NCBI RefSeq assembly: GCF_012273895.1 | Contig: NC_052113.1 | Location: 3,152,195 to 3,216,194, forward strand | DNA length: 64,000 nt | Direction: 5' to 3' | Source: Zerene cesonia | Taxonomy: Eukaryota > Arthropoda > Insecta > Lepidoptera > Pieridae | In this document: positions 1-13,214 of the stretch, piece by piece | How positions within the stretch are numbered: the first letter of the stretch is position 1 | Layout of the letters: every line of letters starts with the position of its first letter | Translations under genes and position numbers: made by a program | Notes under the pieces: model-generated | Told to the model about the DNA's origin: nothing | What the model saw: only the letters and a program-made list of their open reading frames with translations | Database searches by the model: none

Positions 1-3000
1 TTAGTAAGATCGTAACCGGTTGTACCCGATTTACCTGAAGGTGAGCCACTGGTTGCAGATTTTAAAGTTGACATACTAGGTTTTCCAGATCCAGAGGAAC
101 TATGTTTAGGAGAAGAAATACTGTGGTTTTTTGGACTTGAATACCCAGGTAAATGTTTTGGACTGCTTTGAACCGGCGAATGTCTAGGGCTGTTATGATG
201 GCTCGATGTTCCGGAGGGTTTTCCCATACCCTTCACTGTATTAGGACTTGGCGATTTAGTAATTGAAACTGATCTGCCATGAGTTGGACTGGGACTAAAT
301 TTTCTTAAAATCGAGTTTGGGGAAGTCGATCGCATGGGTGAGCCGTCAGTCGGTTTAATACTAACAGATACAGGTTTTGTTAAGGGATCTTGTTTAGGAG
401 GCACTTTTTCTGGTGGTCCCATAGAATCGTCTCGGCGTCGTTTCTTTTTCTTCTCTTTACTTCGTTCTTCAGATTTGCTCGATTTCTTCTCTGATCGTAT
501 GCGATCATCCATAGATTTCATTTGAGATGATGTTATTGGAGTTATTGTAATAGAGCTTGGCAAAGCGGCTGGTGGAGCCGCAGTTATTGGAATTATTTCA
601 ATACCAGGTCTTCTATCGAGACAAAGCATTGAAGATAAATTTGAAGATCCAGAACTAGGCTGATTTGAAGAGTTGGATGAAATTGGAGTTATACTCACGG
701 ACGATGGCATATACGATTTACCGTCGGTGAGATCTAAAAGCAAAGAAGATGTACTTCTACGCGCCTCAGCTTCTTTGTTTTTCAGTTTTTGCCTTTTGTG
801 CTCAGACTTATGAAAAGAATTCCTGTAAAAATAACATGTAAATATTTTTATAATATGGAATTTCAGATTTAATTAAACATTGATGTGAATAAAACTAATT
901 AAATACCTGATTATATCTTCAACATCTCCATCGTTGGAGTTGTCCATATCAGACGAAGTTCTGTTCTCTTGTCCACCAAGAGCGTCAGCCGTGTCCATCG
1001 CAGATAGTTCGAGATCTGACGCGAATTCATTCTGAGAGACCGATGACTCTTGTCCTTCGATATCATCATTTGTTGAATTACTATTCATAGTATTATCATC
1101 TTCATTGCCGTAACCATCGGAATTATCACTCTCACTATCAGAGTCTCCCAAATCACCGATCCCGGGCTTCCCTTTCTTTTGCGACGCTGGCCACAATCCT
1201 GTATCGGATTTACGTTTCTTCGATTTTCTTTCGTCGGATAATTGAGATTTCGATTCTCCAGAGCCAGAATCTTGGCACATCATAGATAAATGATGCTGTT
1301 GCTCGGAAAGGTATGTACCTGCAAAAGTAATAAATTAATTTTAACAAAAATTTAACCGACTTTAACACCACTCTAAATTGAAAAATAAATAAATATAGTT
1401 ATTTTAAGCGCAACCATCTATTTCAAGTCGGGTATATCAATTTCTATGTAACTAGTGTGTGATAGTTGGTTATTATGCAATCATCCTTAAGGCCAAAGTT
1501 TTAAGCCGTAAAATCAAGCTATTGGTATGTTTATTTTATCTCTGTGTTTCAAAATGATTATGTATAAAAATATACATCAAGTAAGCAAGTAAGTGGTCCA
1601 ACAGGCCGTGCATAACGTTATTTGCGTGTAGTGTAGGTAATAAAGAAGAATATCCCATACCTCCCTGGTGCGGGTGCGACACGGAGGAGGGGTAGAGCGC
1701 GCGCGCGTGCGGCGCCGGCTCGTGCTTCACGTCGCCGCCGGGGTCGATGCCCCCCAGGCCGCAGCTAAAATTTGACTCCAACCCGGAGTAGCCGCCGTTC
1801 ATGTGTTTCGCCGCCGCTTCACGCTCCCAGATTTTTATCAATGACCTGTGGGTAATATCTCGAAAAGTGGTGGCACGATAGATAAATTACTTATTTCTCT
1901 AATTAAAAAAACTTTAATGGTCTAAATAATAATAAAAAACAAGTTAAATAAGATTATAGGATAACGCGCCGCCAGCATCAGAGCCAATTCTGATACCGTA
2001 ATTAATGTAAAACAGAAACATATGTACTGTTTTCGGTCAGATATATTTGCTTACTCAACCTCGCCACCACCAACCTGAGAGTGATGGGTATAGAGTGGCT
2101 CTTCTGCAGCACCTTGCTGATGTAGTCGTCCACGTGGTCGCGCGGCGGCGAGTTGAGCGTGCACACGGAGGCGCGCGGCGCGGCCGGCTCGCTCAGCTCC
2201 AGCTCCACCGTGGCCATGCTCTCGTCCAGCGGGTGCTCCAGCGATATCGAGATGTGCTGCCACGACAGCGCGCTCACTTCGAACATCAGCACGTTCTCTA
2301 GGTCTACGGCTGCGGACACGGTTGTATAATATTTATCTATTGAATCAATTTAGACATACGTTTAATTATTACTATCATACTTTTTTAATTGAGGACGATA
2401 CATTTGTTTTTAAAATATTAAGAGATAATTTGCAAGTGCTGGATTCAATATGTGAATAACTAAATAAAAATTGTAGTACAGCTACAATTAATATAGGTAA
2501 GAAACCACCCAATAGAAAACATTTTAAATAGTTAAGCGTAATCATAATCTATAGAAATTCATATTTAGTCTCAATACCGGTAGCTGCCAACGTGACCATT
2601 GGACAATGATCCTTAAAAAAATCCACTAGGTATATACTCCTTGATAACAAGACCTCGAATTTCCTCAGTACGTTCGACTGAGAAGCTTCGAGAACATTCT
2701 AACAGTATTAGCCCGTTGTAGAGCAAACCTTGTTTCGTCTGCGCTCGCACGCAGGAGGCGACGAGCGCGTTGAACAGCGCCTGCTGCCGGAGCGCCGCCA
2801 GCAACTGCGGCACGTGCGATGGGTGCGTGAACGGCACGCTGGATACCACACACCCGCTTAGCCCACGCCGCTCACATAGGAAATAGCACTGCCATTGGTC
2901 GGGTAGTTTCTAAAAATTGTCCCACTATTAGCATTGTACTAAAGATGTTCATTTCTTTCTCATTATAATTTCATATAAACATAAAACACTAATAACGATA

Positions 3001-6000
3001 AATATTACAAGGTAACACGGAAAACGTAAATAAGGTTTTTCAGGTCACATGCTACTTTACTAAAAAAAGATTTTATGGCCTCTCAGACCTACTGATAAAC
3101 AGAAGAAATAATAATAACAAAAATTGTCAAAAATGTTCATGCTGGTAGAGTAGAATACAAATTCTGTGATATGAGAATTTTATATTCAGGAATAAAAACA
3201 CTTATTTATATTAATAATATTTATGTGTCAAAAGTTCCTTGTACAGAAAATTAAAATACTCTAAATTGTTGACAGTTAAATCGAAATATTAATATTACAA
3301 TTATAATTCTAGTCTAGTCTAGTTTTCTGTATAAATTATATGTATAATATTGAACATGCAACTTACCACAAAGAGTCCTTTACTAAGATTCAACTCGATA
3401 GTTTTTCCAGGTACCAAATTGTTATATGCCTGCTGTGCGATGAGACCAAGCAATGGCTTCGGATTTGCCCAATCGCCAGATATTTCAACCTTAAGAAAAC
3501 AAAAATCCGTTTTTATCAAAAACATTTGTTAAAGAAGTGTTGCTAATACTTTTTTACATTATAAACGCACCAAGTGTATATGAAAACTATCAATACATTT
3601 ATTATAAATGTCAAAGCATGTTTTTTTGCAATCATTTATTCACTCTGAAATGATGCAGTGGATGTCTGTGCCAAAGGGCTAAAGTGGAGACATGTAATAC
3701 ATTGATTCTACTATTTCTTTACTTCAAAAGAAAACAATTAATTAATAACAAAATGTATAATTTGCACGCATCCCGATACAGTCATCATTTTACCTCAGTA
3801 GTAGCATGTATGAGTTTCGCTAAGCCTGCACATAGAGGCATTGGCTGCGACAATTTGAGCGTAAAGCAAGCCGGCAGCATTGCGCTGTTCTGAGGCACTA
3901 ATTGCGCGTACACTGGACCACTGCAAATAAATAAAAAAATATTTGCCTATTTATACCTGATATATACTTGAAATTGGTCTTATTGATTTTTGCATTTTAA
4001 AGACTAAATATAAGGTTTGGCCATACTGGTCTGCAGATCATATCACCCAGGGGTAAGGTGTAGGGATTCGAAATTCTAGGTCTACTATGGACAGAAGTGA
4101 TTCGGCCCACTGTTTTGATTGAATTCCTCCAATTTCACCTTGTTTTTCAATTTTACACACATATTCTAAACAGATAATTAATTCCACTTACCCTTTCCCA
4201 GCTCTTTGGGCTGTTGAAATAATCGGAACTAATTGTAATTTACTAGCTGTAGATCCTTCTAGCAGTACTAGAGCTGATTGTCCAATAGGTGTGCGTGAAG
4301 AAGCTACAAGGGACGTCAAACCATTGGACGCAGCTGGTCGACCTTCAGTTAGTAAATCAGCTGTCAATGGTTGAAGACCTTTGTCTTTGTCTAGTAATTC
4401 ATATGGAGATACGAAATACGTGAGACGCATTGCATGTCCTAAAAAGGAAACAATTTTTCTAATAAAGTAGCAAATTTCCTTTTCAATAGGTACTGAACAA
4501 GATAAAATCTTTTACAAATATAATACATGAGGAATGGGGATGACTTTTTCTAAATACAGTATATAGACTATTAATAAATATTAATGAATGGTGTCCATAA
4601 TTTGTTATAGTTAGAAGATAATGAATATGACTTTTATAATTCCTTAAACTTAAAAATTCCAAAGACACTGTTTACATCATTTATGAGTTCTTCATTATAA
4701 ACTTTTCTTTATTGATATTCTTATCACCATTTACGCAGAAAAGTAAGTTATGTGTATGGTATCAATTTACATAATTTTTGTGCATAATGAGTTTTCAAAA
4801 AAACACTTACCTCCTCGTCTCCTTTGAAGAAAACCAATAGGACTCTTATGTACCTGGGTCCAGGGATCTTTTATGAAACTTTGCAACTGTCTCATTGTAC
4901 ATAAATCTTCTTCTAAACTCTGAAGGGCACTGAACGCTTTACATTTTATCTAAAAATTAATTAGAACTCTATTTATTTTTATAGTGTGTAATAAAAATTA
5001 TAATTTGATACATTTGGTATTTAAAATCAATTTTGTTTGTTTTGAGAGATTAACTTACCTTTTTCTCAGCATTCAATTGATAAACTGCCGTGAGTCCTTC
5101 TAGATGGGCTGTAAAATCTGCGAAGTCACCTCTTGCAATACACTGAACTAACTCTTCACAGCTTTGTTGCTCAATCTGAAGAGTATAACAATTTGATGAT
5201 TTTTAAGTTTGTTAAATGCATTTTTAACACTACTTTTTGATTAATAGTCATTACATTTGAAATTTGTATGATTGCTTCATTATGCACATTATGGATGATT
5301 GCATAAAAGAGGAAAGACTTAAGATGCTATAATGGCAATGAATTTCTGTAATATTTAATAATTATATAATAATCATTTTGTCTAAGGAAATTGTGTAAAA
5401 AAATTATTTTCAGTTCTGACCTCAAGATCTTACTTAATCTATATTAATCTAATAATAATTAAGTCATATAGGCCTTAAATCAAAATATTTTTACCTTGCC
5501 TTCATGATGTATCTTAACATCTTTCACTGATCCACAAGACTCCACTAATATTTCTAGGTAAAACATATCAGAAGATATGAAAAGATTCACTCCAGATGTA
5601 CCAACAACAAATTTTAACCTAAAATAAATCATTGCTGTATGTATTATGGCTAAAGAACAACAATCAATGTTTTAAGATGGATGTTGTCCTATTCTTTGGT
5701 TATGCTAATAAAGGTTATTCAAAACAAGATAATTTGTTTGTCAATGATAAATTTAAAGCGTTAAATTGATTAACCATTGGCATCATTAAAGGGTTATAAC
5801 TTATAAGTTATGCTTATTATAATATTTTTCCACTACAATATCAAATTAACACAACATAAATAGTAGCCATGTACCCTTTGTTTTAAATACTGTACAAAAG
5901 TATTTATTAAAGGAATAATATAGGACTTACTCTTGTTGCCGTGATAAGCATTCCAGTCTTTCAATTAAACTCTGTAGAGATGTGACTTTTATACAATGCT

Positions 6001-6341
6001 GCAAACTATCTAAACATTTTTGTAAGATCATTCGATCAGCAGAGTCTACTGCCCAGCGCTTGTCCTAAAAAAATCAAAATATTTTAAGTAGTTTTCCTTC
6101 AATATCCACTCTTTCATTTATTTGAAGTTTCAGTGTACTCACAAATCTTTCAATTGTTAAGTAATATTGACATAATGCTTACCAAAAGAGCCATCCTAAC
6201 AGCTTTGGAAGTTTCGCTCAGGTTTTTAAATTGCGATGTTTTTGATCTAAGTTTTTCCATAAGAATTTCTTTTTGGAGCTCTTTAGATTTATCGTGAAGT
6301 CCATTAGAAGGAGTCATAACTAAAGTTTTCGAATCCGTCAT
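1..6341 (-). CDS. MED1: Mediator of RNA polymerase II transcription subunit 1 (3' end outside window)
   Basis: Spliced minus-strand gene. Coding exons in transcript order: 6183-6341, 5931-6064, 5495-5618, 5059-5175, 4811-4949, 4192-4438, 3794-3920, 3367-3489, 2729-2909, 2075-2309, 1661-1845, 907-1318 and 1-822 (continues out of the window). All 13 join in phase with GT/AG introns and give about 1001 residues so far. MED1 is the nuclear-receptor-contacting subunit of the Mediator middle module and links activators to RNA polymerase II. Residues about 50-450 form the conserved Med1 domain; recognisable stretches are 'KSPIGFLQRRRGG', 'LPACFTLKLSQPMPL' and 'LPDQWQCYFLCERRG'. Exon 10 carries 'MFEVSALSWQHISISLEHP'. 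Exon 12 is an acidic Ser/Asp linker with a basic KSKKRK patch. Exon 13 is a long Ser/Pro/Lys-rich disordered tail with 'LTDGKSYMPSSVSITPI'. I saw no canonical LXXLL receptor box in the visible part. The ATG at 6341 is chosen because it opens the conserved frame. The least certain junction is the exon 9 donor (CAAG/GTTTGC at 2728). Confidence 0.93.
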
Positions 6342-6690
6342 CTTTTTGAGAATTTTTTATCTATTTTAACAACAAACAAATTCGATAGGACTTATTTCTT
6401 CACACAGCTGTATTTGGTGTGATTTGTTTAACGTTTATAAAAAACTCGAACTTAGTTGCTAAATGCAACAAAAGTCTAGTTAAAACTAATATAATTACGA
6501 AATCTATTCTAAATATCTTTTTTCATAGAAAATTTCCACCTTTCCTTAGCAGCAAACCAAATATCAAGCCACTGGTACTAGCCACTAAAACAAACTGTCT
6601 GATTTTACGTCAATGCAATGTCAAGAATGTCAATTTGAAAGTAAACGTCAAATTTTTTACACAAGGAATCTGCAATATTATTATGTAATG
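6342..6690. promoter_or_regulatory. Upstream region of MED1
   Basis: AT-rich sequence directly upstream of the MED1 start codon, expected to hold its 5' UTR and promoter. I see no TATA box at a convincing distance. Three short GTCAA or TGACG-like repeats lie at about 6607-6655. A divergent 89-codon plus-strand frame (6419-6688) begins here but has no recognisable domain, so I do not call it a gene. Confidence 0.35.
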
Positions 6691-7925
6691 TGTAAGTAAT
6701 AAGCAACGTAATATGGAATATGGTTTTTTTATTTCTTTATCTAATTATTTACAATGCTTTATATTTAAAACTAAATATTAATGCTTCTAATTATTATTGC
6801 ACTGTTATCGTGATCAATTGCACAGCAACTTGAATAAATCCCAGTTTTTTTTTCTTGTTCCTAGAGGTTGATGAAAAGTTTTAAAATTTAGTGTTTTTTT
6901 GCTGGATATAATAAAGATGGATAATTTTGTCCACATCTTAAACATTTAAATGATATTTTGCTTAAAACACAATATGCCAAATGTATATAGCGTATGTTAT
7001 AATTTTCCAAAAATACATAATTAATACACGCAGTACTTTTTTCCTAAGAAATTCATCTGTATATATATGGTATACATTAGTTAAATCTTAATTATTTTTG
7101 TTTTGAGATAAAAATCTACATTGGCTACACTGACACCGACGGAATCTACGAATCTATCTCATATCTATGGTGTGTGTTTAGCTATGATTGGTTATGGTAT
7201 TGTCATAGATACATCTATATGTATCTATATGTAGTATTACAATACTTATTGTCTATGGCCATCATAGTTCATACTTCATGTTCGTTTATGTCGCATTTTC
7301 ATAATTTTTTTTTTAATTAAAACCTTGTTGACATTAAAATTAAATCAGAAAATATTTACGAGTTTCATTAGGAAGTATAAATGTTTCAAAAGAATTGACC
7401 TTTCTACGAAATACATGCTTATCCCTATTGTATACATATTTTATAGTTAGAAAATGTTAATCTAACTTAATTAATAAAAATGAGTCACCACATGTATTGC
7501 AAACTGTATGATCCGAAAACGGCGAGACAAATTTGGCTAATATTTTTTTAACGTTTTATTTATGGTACAAGAAGGTTTTTTATAGAGAGAAAAATTAACC
7601 ACAGTCGAAGCCGAGGTGACAAAAAAAACCCAAGTGATAAATAACATAACCTTTGACGAAAAAACATTCACACATTCACTTGATACGTAAATTTGGAGAC
7701 CCCTATACAAGAACAAGTTGTTCTTATTGCGTAAAAAAACGTAATGAATTTGAGCAGAAAAATCCTCTGCCTGCTCTTTACTAATGATTATGGATTAATA
7801 ATACTCACAATATTATTTAAATTCCACATAATTTATTACTAAATTAAAAATATATACTTATCTGTAACAATAGTAGATGTAACAACTACCAGTTAAGCTT
7901 TGTGTTTTTGTAATCTATAAACATA

Positions 7926-8113
7926 CTAGCTGCGCCCCGCGGTTTCACCCGCGTAAGGCCGTATCCCGTAGGAATATCGGGATAAAAAATAGATGTTGGC
8001 CGATTCTCAGACCTACCCAATATGCTTACCAAATTTCAGAGGAATCGGTCAAGCCGTTTCGGAGGAGTATGGCAACGAAAACTGTGACACGAGAATTTTA
8101 TATATTAGAAGAT
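7926..8113 (-). mobile_element. Lep1-type Helitron fragment (mosaic)
   Basis: Read on the minus strand, it ends with the hairpin CGCGGGTGAAACCGCGG followed by GGCGCAG and CTAG, the 3' terminus of nonautonomous lepidopteran Helitrons. The other half ('CTCCGAAACGGCTTGACC' and 'AAAATTCTCGTGTCACA' on the minus strand) matches the element at 8735-8868, not the Lep1 copies at 28.7 or 49.6 kb. This copy is therefore a join of two subfamilies. Confidence 0.75.
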
Positions 8114-8734
8114 ATATCACATAAATAAAATTGATAATTTTTTTTGTTTGAACACGCTAATCTCAGGGCTTACGTACGTGATCCGAGGTGAAACCGAGGC
8201 CTGAAAGTATAAACTTTAGAATATAAAACCTTTTTCAATGACAAAATTTTAATACAACAAAGTTAGTTATTACAACCTAGCTAAGCATATGCAACTATTC
8301 ACGAGAATTGAAACGATTCTGCTGATACAAAAAACGATAAAGTTGATCTACATAAAATGATACAGGCCGTCCTGTGTTGCAAAGAGACTCAAAGAGCACG
8401 AGCCTTAATTAGATTTGTTAGCCTTACCTCTCACTTAACTCGACGCTGATCCCTTTACTTGACTGGAACGTAACATACGTGAGTTAAATACTAATATGTA
8501 TGAATAAAACAAGTTAAAAGAGGAGTCATAGGTTTTTCAAAAACTGTATGATAAACTGTATTTCTTTCTTATTTCATCTTAATCTAATTAGGTTACTGTA
8601 AAAGTTGGTTTACTAAATCTTAAGTTTTAGTAAATGTAAGGATTTATAAAAAATACCACTTTTTCGGACTTATGCTTTTGAATTAAGTGCTAAATGTTCG
8701 TTTTTAAAATAAAACAATGATTAAGTACTTATCA

Positions 8735-8868
8735 AATATATAAAATTCTCGTATCACAATGTTCGTTCCAATACTCCTCCGAAACGGATCAACCGATTCT
8801 CATGAAATTTTGTGTGCATATCGGGAAGATCTGAGAATCGGTGAATATTAATTTTTCATCCCCCATAA
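8735..8868 (+). mobile_element. Helitron-like repeat, second subfamily
   Basis: Shares 'AAAATTCTCGT.TCACAA', 'ACTCCTCCGAAACGG' and 'CTGAGAATCGG' with the body of the copy at 7926-8113 in the opposite orientation. It is a partial copy: no CTAG terminus is present. Confidence 0.6.
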
Positions 8869-9240
8869 TGAAATATACACCAAAAGATGTGTGATGTGTT
8901 TAACGCACTGTTTGTTTACAGTATTGCAAGATTGAGATCATGAAGAATAACATAAAACATACAAATTGAATTTGAGCCTTCTGTATTTGGTAATAAATAG
9001 CATTTTATTAGCAATATAAAATGCATACAGTTTACGAACAAATAAAAAAGCACTGTAAAATAAATTATTGAATTGTATTTACTAGTATAGTCTGTATAAA
9101 CACATAGGCATAAAGCACATAGGCTTTTAACCCGGTTACCACGATTGACGCTGCAGGTTACAGCTAGTCTATGTACATTTATTTTAAGTCCTTTTTATTT
9201 TAAATCCTATCCTTCTATTCCTATCCTATCCTATCCTACT

Positions 9241-9377
9241 TCCTACTAATATTATAAATGCGAAAGTTTGTAAGGATGTTTGTGTGTTTGTTGCTCTTTC
9301 ACGCAAAAACTACTGAACCAGTTGCAATGACCTACGGGATACGGACTTACGCGGGTGAAACCGCGGCGCGCAGCTAG
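9241..9377 (+). mobile_element. Lep1-type Helitron, internally deleted
   Basis: Starts with TCCTACTAATATTATAAATG and ends with GCGGGTGAAACCGCGGCGCGCAG then CTAG. The central part found in the 32.7 and 49.6 kb copies is missing, so this copy is only about 137 bases. It sits directly after a CCTAT-type microsatellite. Confidence 0.8.
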
Positions 9378-10059
9378 TACGTCATAATATGTTAAAATTT
9401 TATTTTCATATGCTACTTACTAAGCGTGTGGTAATCGATTGACGTGATTTCAGTGTTTGAAAGGAAATTGTTAGCATTTAGTTAGTGCATTTAAAATTTA
9501 GAGTGGTGGTATCTTCCAAATATCTCCAGGGACGTCAGGTACCTTCTTGTTTTGTTGAAAATATTTATTTTTAGGTCAATGAGCGATATATATTATCGTA
9601 TCGTATAGCATGAGTACATAATTTGACCAAGAAAAGGTGAATGGGTGAAATATTATGACATATTACCACGATAAGTAGTAGTAGTAAGTTTATGAGTTTG
9701 TGGTGGGTAATAAGACAATTTGTGAACTAATTTTGATAAACTACTTTTGGAAAATTATATCTTATTGAAAATTTTATCCTGTTTCAATCCGCGCGAAGTC
9801 GAAGCAATAATATATTACATATTGTATTTAATCCATATGCCTAATACATTTATTATAATTAACTGTTGGGTTAATATAGCAACAAATTATACAATATTGT
9901 TAAATTAATTAAAACAGCTTTTCTTTGATTTACAAGATAATATGTGAATTTCGCGTTTTCCTGTGGTGTGCTATTTAAATATTCGCAACGTCTTATTGAT
10001 GTGGTTGATTTTCTGTACAAGGTCGTTATATGGTTTCACTCAAACACATAATTATACAT

Positions 10060-11059
10060 NNNNNNNNNNNNNNNNNNNNNNNNNNNNNNNNNNNNNNNNN
10101 NNNNNNNNNNNNNNNNNNNNNNNNNNNNNNNNNNNNNNNNNNNNNNNNNNNNNNNNNNNNNNNNNNNNNNNNNNNNNNNNNNNNNNNNNNNNNNNNNNNN
10201 NNNNNNNNNNNNNNNNNNNNNNNNNNNNNNNNNNNNNNNNNNNNNNNNNNNNNNNNNNNNNNNNNNNNNNNNNNNNNNNNNNNNNNNNNNNNNNNNNNNN
10301 NNNNNNNNNNNNNNNNNNNNNNNNNNNNNNNNNNNNNNNNNNNNNNNNNNNNNNNNNNNNNNNNNNNNNNNNNNNNNNNNNNNNNNNNNNNNNNNNNNNN
10401 NNNNNNNNNNNNNNNNNNNNNNNNNNNNNNNNNNNNNNNNNNNNNNNNNNNNNNNNNNNNNNNNNNNNNNNNNNNNNNNNNNNNNNNNNNNNNNNNNNNN
10501 NNNNNNNNNNNNNNNNNNNNNNNNNNNNNNNNNNNNNNNNNNNNNNNNNNNNNNNNNNNNNNNNNNNNNNNNNNNNNNNNNNNNNNNNNNNNNNNNNNNN
10601 NNNNNNNNNNNNNNNNNNNNNNNNNNNNNNNNNNNNNNNNNNNNNNNNNNNNNNNNNNNNNNNNNNNNNNNNNNNNNNNNNNNNNNNNNNNNNNNNNNNN
10701 NNNNNNNNNNNNNNNNNNNNNNNNNNNNNNNNNNNNNNNNNNNNNNNNNNNNNNNNNNNNNNNNNNNNNNNNNNNNNNNNNNNNNNNNNNNNNNNNNNNN
10801 NNNNNNNNNNNNNNNNNNNNNNNNNNNNNNNNNNNNNNNNNNNNNNNNNNNNNNNNNNNNNNNNNNNNNNNNNNNNNNNNNNNNNNNNNNNNNNNNNNNN
10901 NNNNNNNNNNNNNNNNNNNNNNNNNNNNNNNNNNNNNNNNNNNNNNNNNNNNNNNNNNNNNNNNNNNNNNNNNNNNNNNNNNNNNNNNNNNNNNNNNNNN
11001 NNNNNNNNNNNNNNNNNNNNNNNNNNNNNNNNNNNNNNNNNNNNNNNNNNNNNNNNNNN
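10060..11059. other. Assembly gap (1000 N)
   Basis: Exactly 1000 undetermined bases, a placeholder length. Open frames running through it are artefacts. Confidence 0.99.
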
Positions 11060-11508
11060 ATTCGAAATTCAAATGTAATATTTTTTTATAATTAAGTGTA
11101 ACAGTATTTATGGCCAGACTAAGTATATATAATATTCCAAATATAATTATGGCATCGAAAGTTTAAGTATAAACGTAAAAATATTAAATCTTTCTTTTGT
11201 CCATAAAAAACACGAATTCATAAAATAGAGAGGATTGACTCCAATTATTTGTTACAGTGTATTTAACAGCAGGTAAAGGTATTATTTGAATGTACCGAAA
11301 TATTCCTTCCGCACATGCGATTGGAGTGACCGTAAGCCCAAATAACGGAAGGTTTCACGTAGCACACCTTTCTCCATTTCTGTGATGCTATATCTGAATT
11401 CCTGTTACATAGATGCAAATCTTCCTGATAAATACTTTTGCTTGCTTGAGTGATCTTTGGTGGTATTCAGTGCTTGAGATTTTTTATTGTTACGTATTCT
11501 AGTTATAA

Positions 11509-11670
11509 CTAGCGGTTTTTGTTTCGCCCGTGGTACATATATAGTCTATAGCCTTCCTCAATAAATGGGCTATCTAACACTGAAAGAATATTTCAAATCC
11601 GACCAGTAGTTCCTGAGATTAGTGCGTTCAAACAAACAAACTCTTCAGCTTTATAATATTAGTATAGATA
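11509..11670 (-). mobile_element. Helitron-like repeat (CTGAAGAG subfamily)
   Basis: The minus strand reads from ATACTAATATTATAAAGCTGAAGAGTTTGTTTG through 'CAGTGTTAGATAGCCCATTTATTGAGG' motifs (both abbreviated here) to a CTAG end. The plus-strand copy at 13063-13214 has the same plan, so this is a repeat family with its own 5' and 3' ends. Confidence 0.7.
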
Positions 11671-12404
11671 TGTAAGTCGTTCTCATTTGAAAGTCAGAAA
11701 AGAAATTAAAATTTTTGCGATGAAATTTAAATTCTAAGTACACAATAATATTGATAATGTTTTTTAACTTGATAAATTCTTACTTTTTTCATTGTCCACT
11801 GATAACAAGTTCAAGTGTATATTTCCAAACAGGTATATTATACCCATAAAGCATTTGAAAGTTATTTCGAAAAAAAAACAACGTCTTTCTTTACGAAAGG
11901 CGAGCGGAATTTGCGAATTGATGAAATTCAATCAATAAATACCCACCTACCTATATTACGTTACGACCCGTGAAAGCGAAATGATCCTGGCTTTTACCAA
12001 TAACACTCCGCTTTATAATGCAATAAGTAATAATCAATATTGTAGTGATACTGAATATTAATACCATTTTAAGGTTCATAAACTAAGTGATGTACGCTAG
12101 GTTCTAATTAATTTAACTTGGCTCAAAAGCTGTGTCGTACATGAGTGAGCCGTCCATTAGGTATTAAATTATATTTATAACTTTTATTTTCGTAACATTT
12201 TCTTTTTAAACGATTTTTTCACATGCATTTTCCTGAGGTTTATACCGCTAGAGAAATATAAAATGTGCAACGCAAGCGTAATTCATCATTGTATTGAAAA
12301 ATTTTCCTGGATCACGCTCTGGATGTAGTAGCAGTAGCTACTACATGAATAATTTCAATGTTTATTACAGCTTAACATTTAGTGTAACATAACGTTATTT
12401 TCAT

Positions 12405-12456
12405 AGGAGGCCTGTGTCCTAGCAGTGGGAACATATATGGGCTGATTATGATGAAC
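12405..12456 (+). mobile_element. Non-LTR retrotransposon 3'-end fragment
   Basis: Contains 'GGAGGCCTGTGTCCTAGCAG', then 'TGGG' and 'GGGCTGATTATGATGA', close to the 3' terminus of a very common lepidopteran LINE family that ends in GATGATG repeats. Only the last 50 bases remain. Confidence 0.6.
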
Positions 12457-13062
12457 GTTATTTTATTACATCGATATAAGTATTATTTAAATAAGTATGT
12501 TTAAGACGCTTCAAACATGTGCTATGACTACATTTCAGAACATTTTTATTTTATTTTATTATAACACTCCTAGTTATTTTACGTACAGAACAAAAAATTA
12601 CAAATCGTATCAGTAATAATCTTCACAATATATCTCTACGCGAGTATATGGGATAAAGACTCAAGACAAGTACAAGTAGAAGAGAAACATTCGCAAAGAC
12701 ACATTTTAAAGAAAGGAATACAAACGAAATAAATTATTCAAATATTTTTCTGCTTAACTCTCTTTACAGGGGAAAATTAAATTCTTGCTCTTTGATTGAA
12801 CGATCCGATGTTACGACTATCGAATACTTTGTACATATTTTTAAGTCCATTGAAATGTAACATTGGGGTTGCTTTTCTCAGAGGATGAACGTCGACGTAA
12901 GACGACGTTTTTTTGGTCAGCCAATCGTGTCTTTGGTTATGAAGCCTTGGCAAATCTTTTGTATTTAATGCTGTCCGGAGAATCATCTTTATTAAAAAAT
13001 AAAAACGCTCGTCAATGTGAGTGAGCAAAGATTGCTCGACTTTGTAACCTCTTTATTATGAA

Positions 13063-13214
13063 TCTATACTAATATTATAAAGCTGAAGAGTTTATTTGTT
13101 TGTTTGTTTGAACCTATTTGAAAAATTTTTTCAGTGTTAGACAGCCTATTTATTGAGGAAGCCTATTGACTATATACTGGTCGGACCATGGGCGAAGCCG
13201 GGGCGGACCGCTAG
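13063..13214 (+). mobile_element. Helitron-like repeat (CTGAAGAG subfamily)
   Basis: Begins with ATCTATACTAATATTATAAA and GCTGAAGAGTT and ends with CCGGGGCGGACCG then CTAG. It is the plus-strand relative of the copy at 11509-11670; both share 'TTATTGAGGAAG' and 'CAGTGTTAGA'. Confidence 0.7.

Larger units (their letters stand above)
6690..10059. other. Intergenic DNA between MED1 and the first gap
   Basis: No gene is visible. The stretch is AT-rich and contains Helitron-type fragments at about 7926-8113, 8735-8868 and 9241-9377 (listed separately) and a short CCTAT pentanucleotide run at about 9207-9240. Open frames are short and without similarity to any family I recognise. Confidence 0.6.

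Noticed and set aside
2047..2301. 84-codon plus-strand frame and 70-codon minus-strand frame
   Set aside because: Both overlap GC-rich MED1 exon 10, whose conserved frame is clear. GC-rich exons open all frames.
4005..4115. Possible SINE relic with GGGATTCGAAATTC
   Set aside because: B-box resemblance only; no A box at the right distance and no tail or second copy.
6419..6688. 89-codon frame divergent from MED1 with a basic N-terminus resembling a mitochondrial presequence
   Set aside because: No domain, no splice partner, and the composition is that of translated AT-rich promoter DNA.
10060..11059. Long open frames of about 350 codons
   Set aside because: They consist of N; the same applies to 51171-52170.
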